A DNA stretch of 64,000 nt from assembly GCA_044464485.1 (NCBI GenBank), contig JBIQLG010000002.1, positions 234,416-298,415 on the forward strand. Direction: 5' to 3'. The stretch is from Terrimesophilobacter sp044464485. Lineage in GTDB: Bacteria > Actinomycetota > Actinomycetes > Actinomycetales > Microbacteriaceae. The position numbers and the translations under genes are program-made. Below, in pieces: positions 16,420 through 24,768 of this stretch (within the stretch, counting starts at the first letter, position 1; every line of letters begins with the position of its first letter). The notes under the pieces are model-generated. The model made no database searches and had not been told where the DNA came from. It saw only the letters and a program-made list of their open reading frames with translations.

Positions 16420-17250
16420 TCATTTTCCGGCGGCGGCCTTAGCGTACAGGTTGGCCGCCTCCGCCACGGCATCGGCGTAAGCGTCCGAACCATTGAACGC
16501 GAGCACCCCCGCGCGCCAGCCGTCCCGGCTCACCATGTCCCCGCTTGCACGGCACAAATAGTTGGATGTCGCATCCACGGCATCATCGATATTTTGCGGA
16601 TCTTCGACGCCATCCTGATTGCCGTCGGAATGCCAGTTTCGCCAGGTTTGCGGGATGAGTTGCATGGGGCCGACCGCGCGATCGAATTGTGCGTCGCCGT
16701 CGATCGCGCCGCCGTCAGAATCCGGGATGTGATCGGCCGACTCGCCATCAAGCGCGATTCCAAAAATCGGAGGTGTGACCGTGCCGTCATCTCCGATGCG
16801 GGAACCACCGTGCCTCCCGTGGTCGCTCTCGATCTTGCCGATGCCCGCGAGCGTCGTCCAACCGAGCCCGCACGTGGGCATCGCCCGCTGTTTGGCGACA
16901 GCCACCCCCGCGTAGGCGGCGAGCGCGCGCGCCGGAATCCCGGATGCCGCAGACACGTTCGTCACCCAATCGGCGTCCACCAGGCCGGCAACGCCCGGTC
17001 GTGTCGGCACCGCCGCCGCAGGGGGAGGTTCGGTGGGAAGCGCATAGTCCGGACCCGACGTGGGCGGAGTACCCCCCGAATCAACCGAATCAGCGTGACG
17101 CGGGTACAGCAGCAACAGTACGGCAACGCCCAACAACACGGCGACGGAAGCGACGGCCAGCATCGCGAAGAGTCGGGGGCGAAACGTCACGCAGGCTATC
17201 CCATCACACATTGCCGAACGCAAACTCAGCGGCGACTCCGTGAGGGGCAT
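16420..17250 (-). CDS. lytic murein transglycosylase (SLT/MltB-like)
   Basis: About 276 residues with one N-terminal transmembrane helix (FAMLAVASVAVLLGVAVLLLLY), a Pro/Thr-rich linker and a C-terminal lysozyme-like domain. The catalytic Glu is in LAGIGKIESDHGRHGG, and GPMQLIPQTWRNW and DAVDATSNYLC are family hallmarks. It cleaves peptidoglycan glycan strands in the wall. The start is uncertain: ATG at 17280 overlaps the yajQ promoter, whereas ATG at 17250 has GAAGG five bases ahead and is preferred. Confidence 0.85.
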   Translation of the reverse strand: MPLTESPLSLRSAMCDGIACVTFRPRLFAMLAVASVAVLLGVAVLLLLYPRHADSVDSGGTPPTSGPDYALPTEPPPAAAVPTRPGVAGLVDADWVTNVSAASGIPARALAAYAGVAVAKQRAMPTCGLGWTTLAGIGKIESDHGRHGGSRIGDDGTVTPPIFGIALDGESADHIPDSDGGAIDGDAQFDRAVGPMQLIPQTWRNWHSDGNQDGVEDPQNIDDAVDATSNYLCRASGDMVSRDGWRAGVLAFNGSDAYADAVAEAANLYAKAAAGK

Positions 17251-17274
17251 CGCCGCCTTCGCGCCAATCCGATC

Positions 17275-17280
17275 TAACAT
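17275..17280 (+). promoter_or_regulatory. leaderless -10 box of yajQ
   Basis: TAACAT, six bases, then ATG at 17287. Confidence 0.55.
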
Positions 17281-17286
17281 GGGCGC

Positions 17287-17775
17287 ATGGCTGATTCAAC
17301 CTTCGACATCGTGAGCAAAGTGGACAAAATGGAGCTCGACAACGCTCTGCATCAGGCGCAAAAGGAAATCTCCCAGCGATATGACTTCAAAAATGTCGGC
17401 GCGGACATCGACTACAGCGGCGAAAAGGTGCTCATGAAGGCGAACACCGAAGAGCGCGTCAAGGCCGTGCAGGAGGTTTTTGAGTCCAAGCTCATCAAGC
17501 GCGGGATCTCCCTTCGGAGTCTGGACGCCGGCGAACCATATGCCTCCGGCAAGGAATACCGCATCGAAGCCGGGATCAAGCAGGGGATCGCGCAGGAGGA
17601 TGCCAAGAAGATTGGCAAAATCATCCGCGACGAAGCGCCCAAGAGCGTGAAGTCTCAGATTCAGGGCGATGAACTGCGCGTGAGCTCCAAGAGCCGCGAC
17701 GACCTTCAGGCCACGATGGCGATTTTGAAGGCCGCGAAACTCGACGTCGACCTGCAGTTCGTCAACTTTCGTTGA
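17287..17775 (+). CDS. yajQ: YajQ family nucleotide-binding protein
   Basis: A 162-residue protein, full length for the family, starting MADSTFDIVSKVDKMELDNAL with the conserved RYDFKN and LDVDLQFVNFR ends. YajQ proteins bind nucleotides and, in some species, cyclic di-GMP or RNA, and affect transcription. Here it is monocistronic, or read with cls, which begins 17 bases downstream. Identity is clear; the physiological role in actinobacteria is not. Confidence 0.95.
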   Translation: MADSTFDIVSKVDKMELDNALHQAQKEISQRYDFKNVGADIDYSGEKVLMKANTEERVKAVQEVFESKLIKRGISLRSLDAGEPYASGKEYRIEAGIKQGIAQEDAKKIGKIIRDEAPKSVKSQIQGDELRVSSKSRDDLQATMAILKAAKLDVDLQFVNFR

Positions 17776-17792
17776 GCTGACCGGCGGCCACT

Positions 17793-19256
17793 GTGGAACC
17801 CACGCTCACGTTGTGGCTCGCCGGAGTCCTCGTCGCGATCGACTTCGTGGTTCGCGTGCTTTCCATCATCTTCATTCCGCGCAACCGCAGGCCCCAAACG
17901 GCCATGGCGTGGCTGCTGGCAATATTCTTCCTCCCCTACATCGGCATCCTGCTGTTCCTCCTGCTCGGAAGTCGGCACCTTCCGCGCGGTCGTCGCGACA
18001 AGCAGGACGAAATCAATCAGTACATCCTGGACACCACGGAAGGAATCGACCAGCTCACCCACGAACACCCGTGGCCCGAGTGGCTGGAGCCGATTGCGAC
18101 GCTCAATCGCAACCTGGGAGCCATGCCTCTCGTTGGCGGCAACGACGCAAAACTGCTGCCCGACTACCTCGAATCCTTGCAGGCCATGACGGATGCCATC
18201 GGCAAGGCCGAGAAATACGTTCACTCCGAGTTCTACATCACCGCACTCGACACGACGACGGCCCCCTACTTCGATGCGCTGGAAGCCGCGGCCGCGCGCG
18301 GGGTGACGGTGCGGGTGCTGCTCGACCACATCGCGTCGTGGCGTTCGCCCGGCTATCGCCGCACCATCCGCCGACTGAAGTCGATGGGGGTTCAGTGGCA
18401 GCTCATGCTCCCGTTCCAGCCGCTTCGCGGCCGATTCCAGCGCATCGACCTGCGCAATCACCGCAAAATTCTCGTCATCGACGGCCTGGTTGCGTTCACC
18501 GGATCGCAAAACATCATCGACTCCAGCTACAACAAGAGATCGAACCGGCGCAGAAACCTGCACTGGAAGGATCTCATGGTGCGGTTTGAGGGTCCCATCG
18601 TCGCGGGAATCAACGCGCTCTTCGTCACCGACTGGTACAGCGAAACGAACGAACTGCTCACGCGCGAAACTGCGCCCGCGCGCAAGCTCGACCCCGGGCG
18701 CGACCGCGTGGGCGCGCAGGTGGTGCCGAGCGGACCGTCCTTCGACGGAGAAAACAACCTGCGGTTGTTCAACTCGCTGCTGTACGCGGCGCAGGAGCGC
18801 ATCATGATCTGCAGCCCGTACTTCGTGCCCGATGAATCCATGCTGTACGCCATCACGACAGCGGCCCAAAGCGGCATCGACGTGCAGTTGTTCGTCTCCG
18901 AAATCGGCGACCAGCCCATGGTGTACCACGCCCAGCGCAGCTATTACGAAGAATTGCTGAAGGCCGGAGTTCGCATCTGGCTGTACCGCGCGCCGACCGT
19001 GCTGCATCCGAAGCACCTCACGATCGACGATCAGGTCGCCGTGATCGGGTCAAGCAACATGGACATGCGATCCTTCAGCCTGAATCTCGAGATCTCCGTG
19101 ATGGTACGCGGGCACTCCTTCGTGCGCGAACTTCGTTCGATCGAAGAAGGCTATCGGGCGAACAGCAAGGAACTCACGCTCGAGGACTGGCTGGGCAGAC
19201 CCTTCTTCGCGCAGGTACTGGACAACCTGGCCAGACTCACCTCGGTCGTGCAGTAG
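17793..19256 (+). CDS. cls: cardiolipin synthase (phospholipase D superfamily)
   Basis: A 487-residue membrane enzyme with two N-terminal transmembrane segments (about 3-25 and 35-58) and two HKD active sites: HRKILVIDG with GSQN downstream, and HPKHLTIDDQ with GSSNMD downstream. It joins two phosphatidylglycerols, or PG and another donor, to make cardiolipin at the membrane. The GTG start has only a weak ribosome site, consistent with coupling to yajQ. Confidence 0.93.
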   Translation: MEPTLTLWLAGVLVAIDFVVRVLSIIFIPRNRRPQTAMAWLLAIFFLPYIGILLFLLLGSRHLPRGRRDKQDEINQYILDTTEGIDQLTHEHPWPEWLEPIATLNRNLGAMPLVGGNDAKLLPDYLESLQAMTDAIGKAEKYVHSEFYITALDTTTAPYFDALEAAAARGVTVRVLLDHIASWRSPGYRRTIRRLKSMGVQWQLMLPFQPLRGRFQRIDLRNHRKILVIDGLVAFTGSQNIIDSSYNKRSNRRRNLHWKDLMVRFEGPIVAGINALFVTDWYSETNELLTRETAPARKLDPGRDRVGAQVVPSGPSFDGENNLRLFNSLLYAAQERIMICSPYFVPDESMLYAITTAAQSGIDVQLFVSEIGDQPMVYHAQRSYYEELLKAGVRIWLYRAPTVLHPKHLTIDDQVAVIGSSNMDMRSFSLNLEISVMVRGHSFVRELRSIEEGYRANSKELTLEDWLGRPFFAQVLDNLARLTSVVQ

Positions 19257-19262
19257 CGAAGC

Positions 19263-20642
19263 TCACTCCGAGGTGGCGATGTCCACCATGTCCTCGCGCG
19301 GAACGACCTTGATCCGCTCGCGCTGCCGTGCTTCGCCGAGCGCGCGTTCGTGCGCATCCAGGCGGTGCCAGCCTTCGATGGTGGTGTAGCGGATGCCGCG
19401 GGCGCGAAGCAGGTCGCTCACCGCCTCGGGTTGTGGTTCGACGGGCGTCCACCACTCCGCCTGATCACTCAGGATCGAATGCACCGTCTCCAGAGCGTCG
19501 CTCTTGGTCGCGCCGATGAGCCCCACAGGACCGCGCTTGATCCAGCCGCTCGCGTAGATGCCGTGCACGCGCTCATCGTGGTCATCCAGCGCTCGGCCCG
19601 CCCGGTTAGGGATCACGCCGCGACGCTCGTCGAACGGTACGCCGGGCAGCGGGGTGCCGAAGTAGCCGATCGCACGGTACACGGCATCCACCGCGACATC
19701 GCGAAACTCGCCCGTTCCCCGGGCGCCGCCTTCACCATTCGGTTCCGTGCGCTCCACGCGAATCCCCGACACGCGGTCGGTGCCGAGAATCTCAGCGGGA
19801 CGGGAATAGAAGTGGAGGTGAATGCGCCGGGAGGCCTCCCCGGTGTCCCTCGACCGCCACTGGGTGAAAATGCGATTGATCACGAGCAACTGTTTGCTCG
19901 TGCTGATGGCGAGTTCGTCCGACGGGTCGACACCGAAATCGGCTTCGTCGAGAATAATGTCGACATCGCGCAACTCACCGAGTTCGCGCAACTCCAGCGG
20001 CGTGAACCGCACCTGAATCGGACCCCGGCGTCCGAACACGTGCACGTCGGTGATGGGTGACGCGGCGAGGCGAGCGTACACGCTGTCGGGAATCTCCGTG
20101 GGCTGCAAATCCTCGGCGTGCTTGGCGAGCATCCGCGCCACATCAAGAGCGACGTTGCCGTTTCCGATGACCGCCGCAGACGCGTGGTCCAGCGGCCAGT
20201 CGCGAGGAACATCGGGGTGCCCGTCGTACCAGCTCACAAACTCGCTCGCACCGAAACTGCCCGGCAAGTCGGCGCCCGGGATGTCGAGCGAGGCATCCCG
20301 GATGGCTCCGGTCGTGAAGATCACCGCGTGGTAGTGGTGTTTGAGGTCGTCGAGCGTGATGTCTGTGCCGTACTGCACATTGCCGAAAAAACGGATGTTG
20401 CCGCTGTCCAGCACGTCGCGCAGCGCATTCACTATGCCTTTGATGCGCGGGTGATCCGGCGCGACGCCGTAGCGCACCAGACCGTATGGTGCAGGCAGTT
20501 GCTCGAACAAGTCAATCGACACGTCGACGGTGCGCTCGGCTTTCACGAGCAAATCGGCCGCGTAAATTCCTGCCGGACCCGCGCCGATGATCGCCACGCG
20601 CAGCGTCGCACGCCCCGTTTCGGGCCCATTCGGGTGAGTCAC
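19263..20642 (-). CDS. ferredoxin--NADP reductase, adrenodoxin-reductase type
   Basis: A 459-residue FAD enzyme like mycobacterial FprA. The FAD fingerprint is IIGAGPAGIYAADLL (residues 17-31), the NADP fingerprint VIGNGNVALDVARML, and the C-terminal ATKSDALETV segment matches the family. It moves electrons between NADPH and ferredoxin. GAGGTGACTCC precedes the GTG. It is the last gene of an operon with menG and the polyprenyl synthase, so it may serve quinone or cytochrome redox chemistry. Confidence 0.9.
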   Translation of the reverse strand: MTHPNGPETGRATLRVAIIGAGPAGIYAADLLVKAERTVDVSIDLFEQLPAPYGLVRYGVAPDHPRIKGIVNALRDVLDSGNIRFFGNVQYGTDITLDDLKHHYHAVIFTTGAIRDASLDIPGADLPGSFGASEFVSWYDGHPDVPRDWPLDHASAAVIGNGNVALDVARMLAKHAEDLQPTEIPDSVYARLAASPITDVHVFGRRGPIQVRFTPLELRELGELRDVDIILDEADFGVDPSDELAISTSKQLLVINRIFTQWRSRDTGEASRRIHLHFYSRPAEILGTDRVSGIRVERTEPNGEGGARGTGEFRDVAVDAVYRAIGYFGTPLPGVPFDERRGVIPNRAGRALDDHDERVHGIYASGWIKRGPVGLIGATKSDALETVHSILSDQAEWWTPVEPQPEAVSDLLRARGIRYTTIEGWHRLDAHERALGEARQRERIKVVPREDMVDIATSE

Positions 20643-20651
20643 GGAGTCACC

Positions 20652-21725
20652 TCAGTTCGAGCGCTCGACGAGCGTTTCCGCAAACTTCGTGAGCGCTTTG
20701 CGCACCGGGCCCGCCGGCAGGGCCGAAAGCGCCTCCACACCCTCACGCGCCCAACGATGCGCTTCATCCAGGGTCGCGCGCGTCACCGGATGCGCACGCA
20801 GTTCCGCGACGGCGGCGTCGAACTCGGCGCCCTCTGCGATGGAGCCGCTCGCACCACGGTCGATGCGCGCGAGCAGGGCTGCGGCATCCGGATCATCGAC
20901 GGCCTGATTGCGCAGGTAGAGCAGCGGAAGCGTGGCTACACCGGACCGAAGGTCCGTTCCCGGGGTCTTGCCCGTTTCGTCCGTTTCGTCGGAAAGATCG
21001 ATGACGTCGTCAATGAGCTGGAAGGCCACACCGATCTTCTCACCAAACTCGCGCACGGGCTCTTCGAACTCTCGCGGAGCATCCGAGAACAGCACCCCGA
21101 CCTGCGCGGCGGCGGCGATGAGAGAACCGGTTTTGTCTGCGAGCACCTGAAGGTAGTGCTCGATCGGGTCATCGTCGGGGTTGGGACCAATGGTCTCGTG
21201 GAGCTGCCCGAGGCACAGCCGCTCGAATGTTTCCGCCTGCAACTGGATGGCCTTGTCGCCGAGGCTCGCGATGAGTCTGCCCGCGCGTGCGAAGAGCAAG
21301 TCGCCCGTCAAAATGGCCACGGAGTTGCCCCACACGCTCTGCACGCTCGGGACGCCTCTGCGCACCACAGCTTCGTCCATCACGTCATCGTGATAGAGCG
21401 AAGCGAGGTGCGTGATCTCAATGGCCTGTGCCGCGATCACCACCTCCGGGGTGTTTCCCTTGCCAAGCTGCGCGGTGAGCAGCGCAAGCGTCGGACGGAT
21501 GCGTTTGCCGCCCGCATCGAACAAGTAACGTGCTGTCACATCCGCGAGGTTGTCGGCGAAGGTCACCTGAGCGAGCAGACCGGATTCCACCAAATCGAGC
21601 CCGTCGCTCAGTGCGACGGCGAATCGCCGGTCTTCCGCGGAAGCGAACAGGGTCTCACCCAAACCGAGCGCCGACTTCAATTTGTGGCGTCGACGCAATT
21701 GCTGGGTTTCCCTGGGGGTGCTCAA
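20652..21725 (-). CDS. polyprenyl (heptaprenyl-type) diphosphate synthase for menaquinone side chain
   Basis: A 357-residue trans-prenyltransferase. The two aspartate-rich motifs are DDVMDEA (first) and LIDDVIDLSDETDETGK (second), with GGKRIRPTL upstream. It elongates farnesyl or geranylgeranyl diphosphate to the menaquinone tail precursor. The TTG start overlaps the menG stop in TTGA, so translation is coupled. Chain length cannot be read from the sequence. Confidence 0.92.
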   Translation of the reverse strand: MSTPRETQQLRRRHKLKSALGLGETLFASAEDRRFAVALSDGLDLVESGLLAQVTFADNLADVTARYLFDAGGKRIRPTLALLTAQLGKGNTPEVVIAAQAIEITHLASLYHDDVMDEAVVRRGVPSVQSVWGNSVAILTGDLLFARAGRLIASLGDKAIQLQAETFERLCLGQLHETIGPNPDDDPIEHYLQVLADKTGSLIAAAAQVGVLFSDAPREFEEPVREFGEKIGVAFQLIDDVIDLSDETDETGKTPGTDLRSGVATLPLLYLRNQAVDDPDAAALLARIDRGASGSIAEGAEFDAAVAELRAHPVTRATLDEAHRWAREGVEALSALPAGPVRKALTKFAETLVERSN

Positions 21726-22462
21726 CTCGGGGGTGCTTTCACTGGAGAGGCTTTCGACCTCGATGCGCGTGCAGGCTTGTGGCCGCGATGCAACGCCACC
21801 ACGCCCGAGGTCAGATTACGGTATGCGACGCGAGTGAATCCAGCGCCGCGAAGCCACTGGCACAGGGTTGCCTGATCGGGCCAGTCCTTGATGGACTCGG
21901 CGAGGTAGTTGTAGGCCTCCGGATTGGAACTCGACAGGCTCGCGACCCTCGGCAGCACGTGCTTGAGATATGCGTCGTATCCAGCTCGAAGAAACGCGTG
22001 AGGTGGTGTGGAAAATTCGCACACCACAATACGGCCGCCCGGCTTGAGCACACGGAACATTTCCTTGAGGGCCTTGCGGGGATCCTTGACGTTACGAAGT
22101 CCGAACGAAATGGTGACAGCGTCGAACTCGTTTGCCGAAAACGGCAGCGCTACGGCATCCGCTTCGACAAATTCGATGTCCGGATGCCGCTGACGGCCGA
22201 CCTCGATCATGCCCGCGGAGAAATCCACCGCGACGACTTCTGCACCGGTGCGCGCGATCGAGGCTGCACTGGTGCCGGTGCCCGCCGCAATATCCAGAAT
22301 GCGCTCGCCGGCCGTGGGGGCAAGAGCTCTCACCGTGTGAAGTCTCCACAACCAGGAGTTTCCGGCGGACAACACCGCATTCGTGCGGTCATATTTGCGC
22401 GCAACCTCGTCGAACATCGCCGAGACCTCGTCAGGTTGCTTGCTCAGATCTGCCGTGGCCAT
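21722..22462 (-). CDS. menG: demethylmenaquinone methyltransferase
   Basis: A 246-residue UbiE/MenG SAM-dependent methyltransferase: MFDEVARKYDRTN near the start, the SAM loop ILDIAAGTGTSA and FGLRNVKDPRKALKEMFRVLKPGG. It makes the last step of menaquinone synthesis. A GTG at 22486 would extend it by eight residues, but TAGACT seven bases before the ATG at 22462 places the transcript start at the ATG. First gene of the menG-prenyl synthase-reductase operon. Confidence 0.95.
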   Translation of the reverse strand: MATADLSKQPDEVSAMFDEVARKYDRTNAVLSAGNSWLWRLHTVRALAPTAGERILDIAAGTGTSAASIARTGAEVVAVDFSAGMIEVGRQRHPDIEFVEADAVALPFSANEFDAVTISFGLRNVKDPRKALKEMFRVLKPGGRIVVCEFSTPPHAFLRAGYDAYLKHVLPRVASLSSSNPEAYNYLAESIKDWPDQATLCQWLRGAGFTRVAYRNLTSGVVALHRGHKPARASRSKASPVKAPPS

Positions 22463-22469
22463 ATCGTTC

Positions 22470-22475
22470 AGTCTA
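22470..22475 (-). promoter_or_regulatory. leaderless -10 box of menG
   Basis: TAGACT on the minus strand, seven bases, then ATG at 22462. Confidence 0.5.
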
Positions 22476-22515
22476 TTAGGCGCCACTGGGCGACCGCCGA
22501 CCGTTCGACGACGGC

Positions 22516-22521
22516 TACGCT
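22516..22521 (+). promoter_or_regulatory. leaderless -10 box of menF
   Basis: TACGCT, six bases, then GTG at 22528. It is divergent from the menG box 46 bases away. Confidence 0.5.
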
Positions 22522-22527
22522 GGTGGA

Positions 22528-23856
22528 GTGAGCGAGACCGAGACAGTGATCCCTGCCCTCACGGTCACCACCACCATCGTCGATGATTCGATACAGATGC
22601 TGGACCTTTTGCCCGCACGGCAGCAATTGCTCTGGGTGCGGCGAGGCGAGGGCATGATCGGTTTCGGCACCGCGGCAAAATACGAGTTTCGCGGTGCAAC
22701 ACGTTTCACGGATGCGTCACGCCTCTGGAGCGACATCGTCGCTCGCGCGAGCGTCCACGACGACCTTCAGCTGCCCGGAACCGGCATCATCGCCTTCGGC
22801 ACGTTCGCGTTTGCGGACAACTCTGCCGCCTCGAGCGTTCTGCACGTCCCGTCACTCATCCTGGGTCGACGGAAGGGGCGCTCGTGGATCACTCGAATCC
22901 GCGAGGAACACGATGCCGACCTCGCCCTGCCGCACGCGCGCAACCCCGCCGCGATGCCGCCCGTGATTTTCACAGAATCTCTGGATCCACAGGAGTCCGC
23001 GCCGACACCGGATTCCCCGCCAGCGGCGGCTACTTCGCTATCAGTTGCCTCCGCACCCTCGACGCATGCCCATGCCTCGTATTTCGACGCGGTGAATTCT
23101 GCCATTGCCGGCATCCGGAACGCAGAATTGAGCAAAGTCGTGCTCGCCCGCGAACTCGTCGGGAACGCCTCTGGCGAGATCGACTCTGCCGCCGCACTTG
23201 CTGCGCTCGCCCGCGAATATCCCGACTGCTGGACGTTCGCGGTGGACGACTTCCTCGGATCCAGTCCGGAAACCCTCGTCGCGGTCACCGGCAAGACAGT
23301 GACCGCACGCGTTCTTGCCGGAAGCGCCGCGCGCGGACGTGACGCGGCGACCGACGAACGCGCTGCCGCCGCTCTCGCCACGTCAGAGAAAGAGCAGGAC
23401 GAACACCGGTATGCCGTCCACAGCGTGCTGGAGGCCCTTCGCCCGCACAGTTCGGACGCAACCGCGAGCGCCTCTCCCTTCACGCTCGAGCTGCCCAACC
23501 TTTGGCACCTCGCCACGGATGTCGCCGGAACCCTCGACGACGGTTCCACCTCCCTCGACCTCGCAGCCGCCCTTCACCCGACCGCCGCCGTCGCCGGAAC
23601 CCCCACGGACCTCGCGGTCGACCTGATCGACGCTCTGGAGCCGTTCGACCGGCAACGCTATGCGGGACCGGTTGGCTGGATCGGAGCCAACGGCGACGGC
23701 GAGTGGGCGATCGCACTGCGGTGCGCTCAGATCAGCGACAACGGCACGATTCGAGCCTGGGCCGGCGGCGGAATCGTGGCCGACTCGAACCCGGAACATG
23801 AATTCGCCGAAACCTCGCTCAAGTTTCGCCCCATCCTGGAAGCGTTCGGCGCATAA
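22528..23856 (+). CDS. menF: isochorismate synthase (menaquinone)
   Basis: A 442-residue chorismate-binding enzyme. The conserved C-terminal half includes LSKVVLARELVG, AGSAARGRD, KEQDEHRYAV, the TAAVAGTP segment and ERYAGPVGW-like QRYAGPVGWIG, ending with the AGGGIVADSNPEHEFAET motif. It converts chorismate to isochorismate with Mg2+. It is divergent from menG and apparently leaderless. An anthranilate/salicylate synthase alternative is unlikely given the men context. Confidence 0.92.
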   Translation: MSETETVIPALTVTTTIVDDSIQMLDLLPARQQLLWVRRGEGMIGFGTAAKYEFRGATRFTDASRLWSDIVARASVHDDLQLPGTGIIAFGTFAFADNSAASSVLHVPSLILGRRKGRSWITRIREEHDADLALPHARNPAAMPPVIFTESLDPQESAPTPDSPPAAATSLSVASAPSTHAHASYFDAVNSAIAGIRNAELSKVVLARELVGNASGEIDSAAALAALAREYPDCWTFAVDDFLGSSPETLVAVTGKTVTARVLAGSAARGRDAATDERAAAALATSEKEQDEHRYAVHSVLEALRPHSSDATASASPFTLELPNLWHLATDVAGTLDDGSTSLDLAAALHPTAAVAGTPTDLAVDLIDALEPFDRQRYAGPVGWIGANGDGEWAIALRCAQISDNGTIRAWAGGGIVADSNPEHEFAETSLKFRPILEAFGA

Positions 23857-23860
23857 CCCT

Positions 23861-24742
23861 TCAGGATGTCGCGAGGCGCCGCTTCTCGTGCTCGACATCG
23901 AAGGTCGCGGCCGGCCACTGCGGATCGAGGTTGCGCAGCGCTTCGAGAAGCAGTCGCTGCACCGCGATGCGCGCGTACCACTTGCGGTCGGCAGGCACAA
24001 CGTACCATGGCGCCTGGGTGGTGGACGTGCGCTCAAGGGCTATCTGGTACGCCGCCTGATACTCGGGCCACAGTTTGCGTTCATCAACATCGCCGGGGTT
24101 GTACTTCCAGTATTTGTCTTCCCGCTCCAGCCGCTGTGCGAGCCTTTCGCGCTGCTCATCCGCGCTGATGTGCAGCATGACCTTGACGATCGTTGTTCCG
24201 TGCGCGACGAGCTGCTGCTCAAAGTCCACGATGGTGCCGTAGCGGGCTTCAATTTCAGGCGCGGGGGCGAGTGAACGCACGCGCGCGATCAGAACATCCT
24301 CGTAGTGAGAGCGATCAAAGACCCCGATGATCCCCGCCTGCGGCAACTGGGCACGAATTCGCCACAGAAAATCGTGCGCGAGTTCCTCGGGCGTCGGCTT
24401 CTTGAACCCGTGCACCTTCACGCCCTGAGGATCGAGTCCTCCCATCACGTGCCGGATCACGCCGCCCTTCCCTGCCGTGTCCATTGCCTGCAAAATCAGC
24501 AGAACGCAACGCTCCCCTCCACTGCGGCTTTCCGCATAGAGGCGTTCCTGCAGGTCATCGAGCAGCGGGTTCGACCGCGCCAGCACGTGTTTGCCTTCGC
24601 GCTTGCTCCCGGCAAATCCCGGGGTCGCCGACGGGTCGATGCTGGCGAGTTCGAAGCCTGCTCCGACCTTCAGCAGCGACGAGGCGGTCGCGCTCCACCC
24701 GCGGTCCGGGTTGTTCGCTTCATCCGGGTCGTTTGCGGCCAT
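23861..24742 (-). CDS. ppk2: polyphosphate kinase 2 family protein
   Basis: A 293-residue PPK2 with the Walker A-like QAMDTAGKGG (residues 85-94), the lid-arginine region, GVFDRSHYEDVLIARV and the EREDKYWKYNPGDVDER segment typical of the family. PPK2 transfers phosphate between polyphosphate and nucleotides (class I on NDPs, others on AMP). The class was not resolved from the sequence. It ends four bases from convergent menF; TAGCAT six bases before its ATG suggests a leaderless transcript. Confidence 0.9.
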   Translation of the reverse strand: MAANDPDEANNPDRGWSATASSLLKVGAGFELASIDPSATPGFAGSKREGKHVLARSNPLLDDLQERLYAESRSGGERCVLLILQAMDTAGKGGVIRHVMGGLDPQGVKVHGFKKPTPEELAHDFLWRIRAQLPQAGIIGVFDRSHYEDVLIARVRSLAPAPEIEARYGTIVDFEQQLVAHGTTIVKVMLHISADEQRERLAQRLEREDKYWKYNPGDVDERKLWPEYQAAYQIALERTSTTQAPWYVVPADRKWYARIAVQRLLLEALRNLDPQWPAATFDVEHEKRRLATS

Positions 24743-24748
24743 GAGCCG

Positions 24749-24754
24749 ATGCTA
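24749..24754 (-). promoter_or_regulatory. leaderless -10 box of ppk2
   Basis: TAGCAT on the minus strand, six bases, then ATG at 24742. Confidence 0.5.
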
Positions 24755-24768
24755 CCTGCGCGCTATCG

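Noticed and set aside
17706..19016. A 436-codon minus-strand frame
   Set aside because: It is antisense to the cardiolipin synthase gene and shows no domain.
20118..21875. A 585-codon plus-strand frame
   Set aside because: It is antisense to the reductase and the polyprenyl synthase, both with full motif sets.
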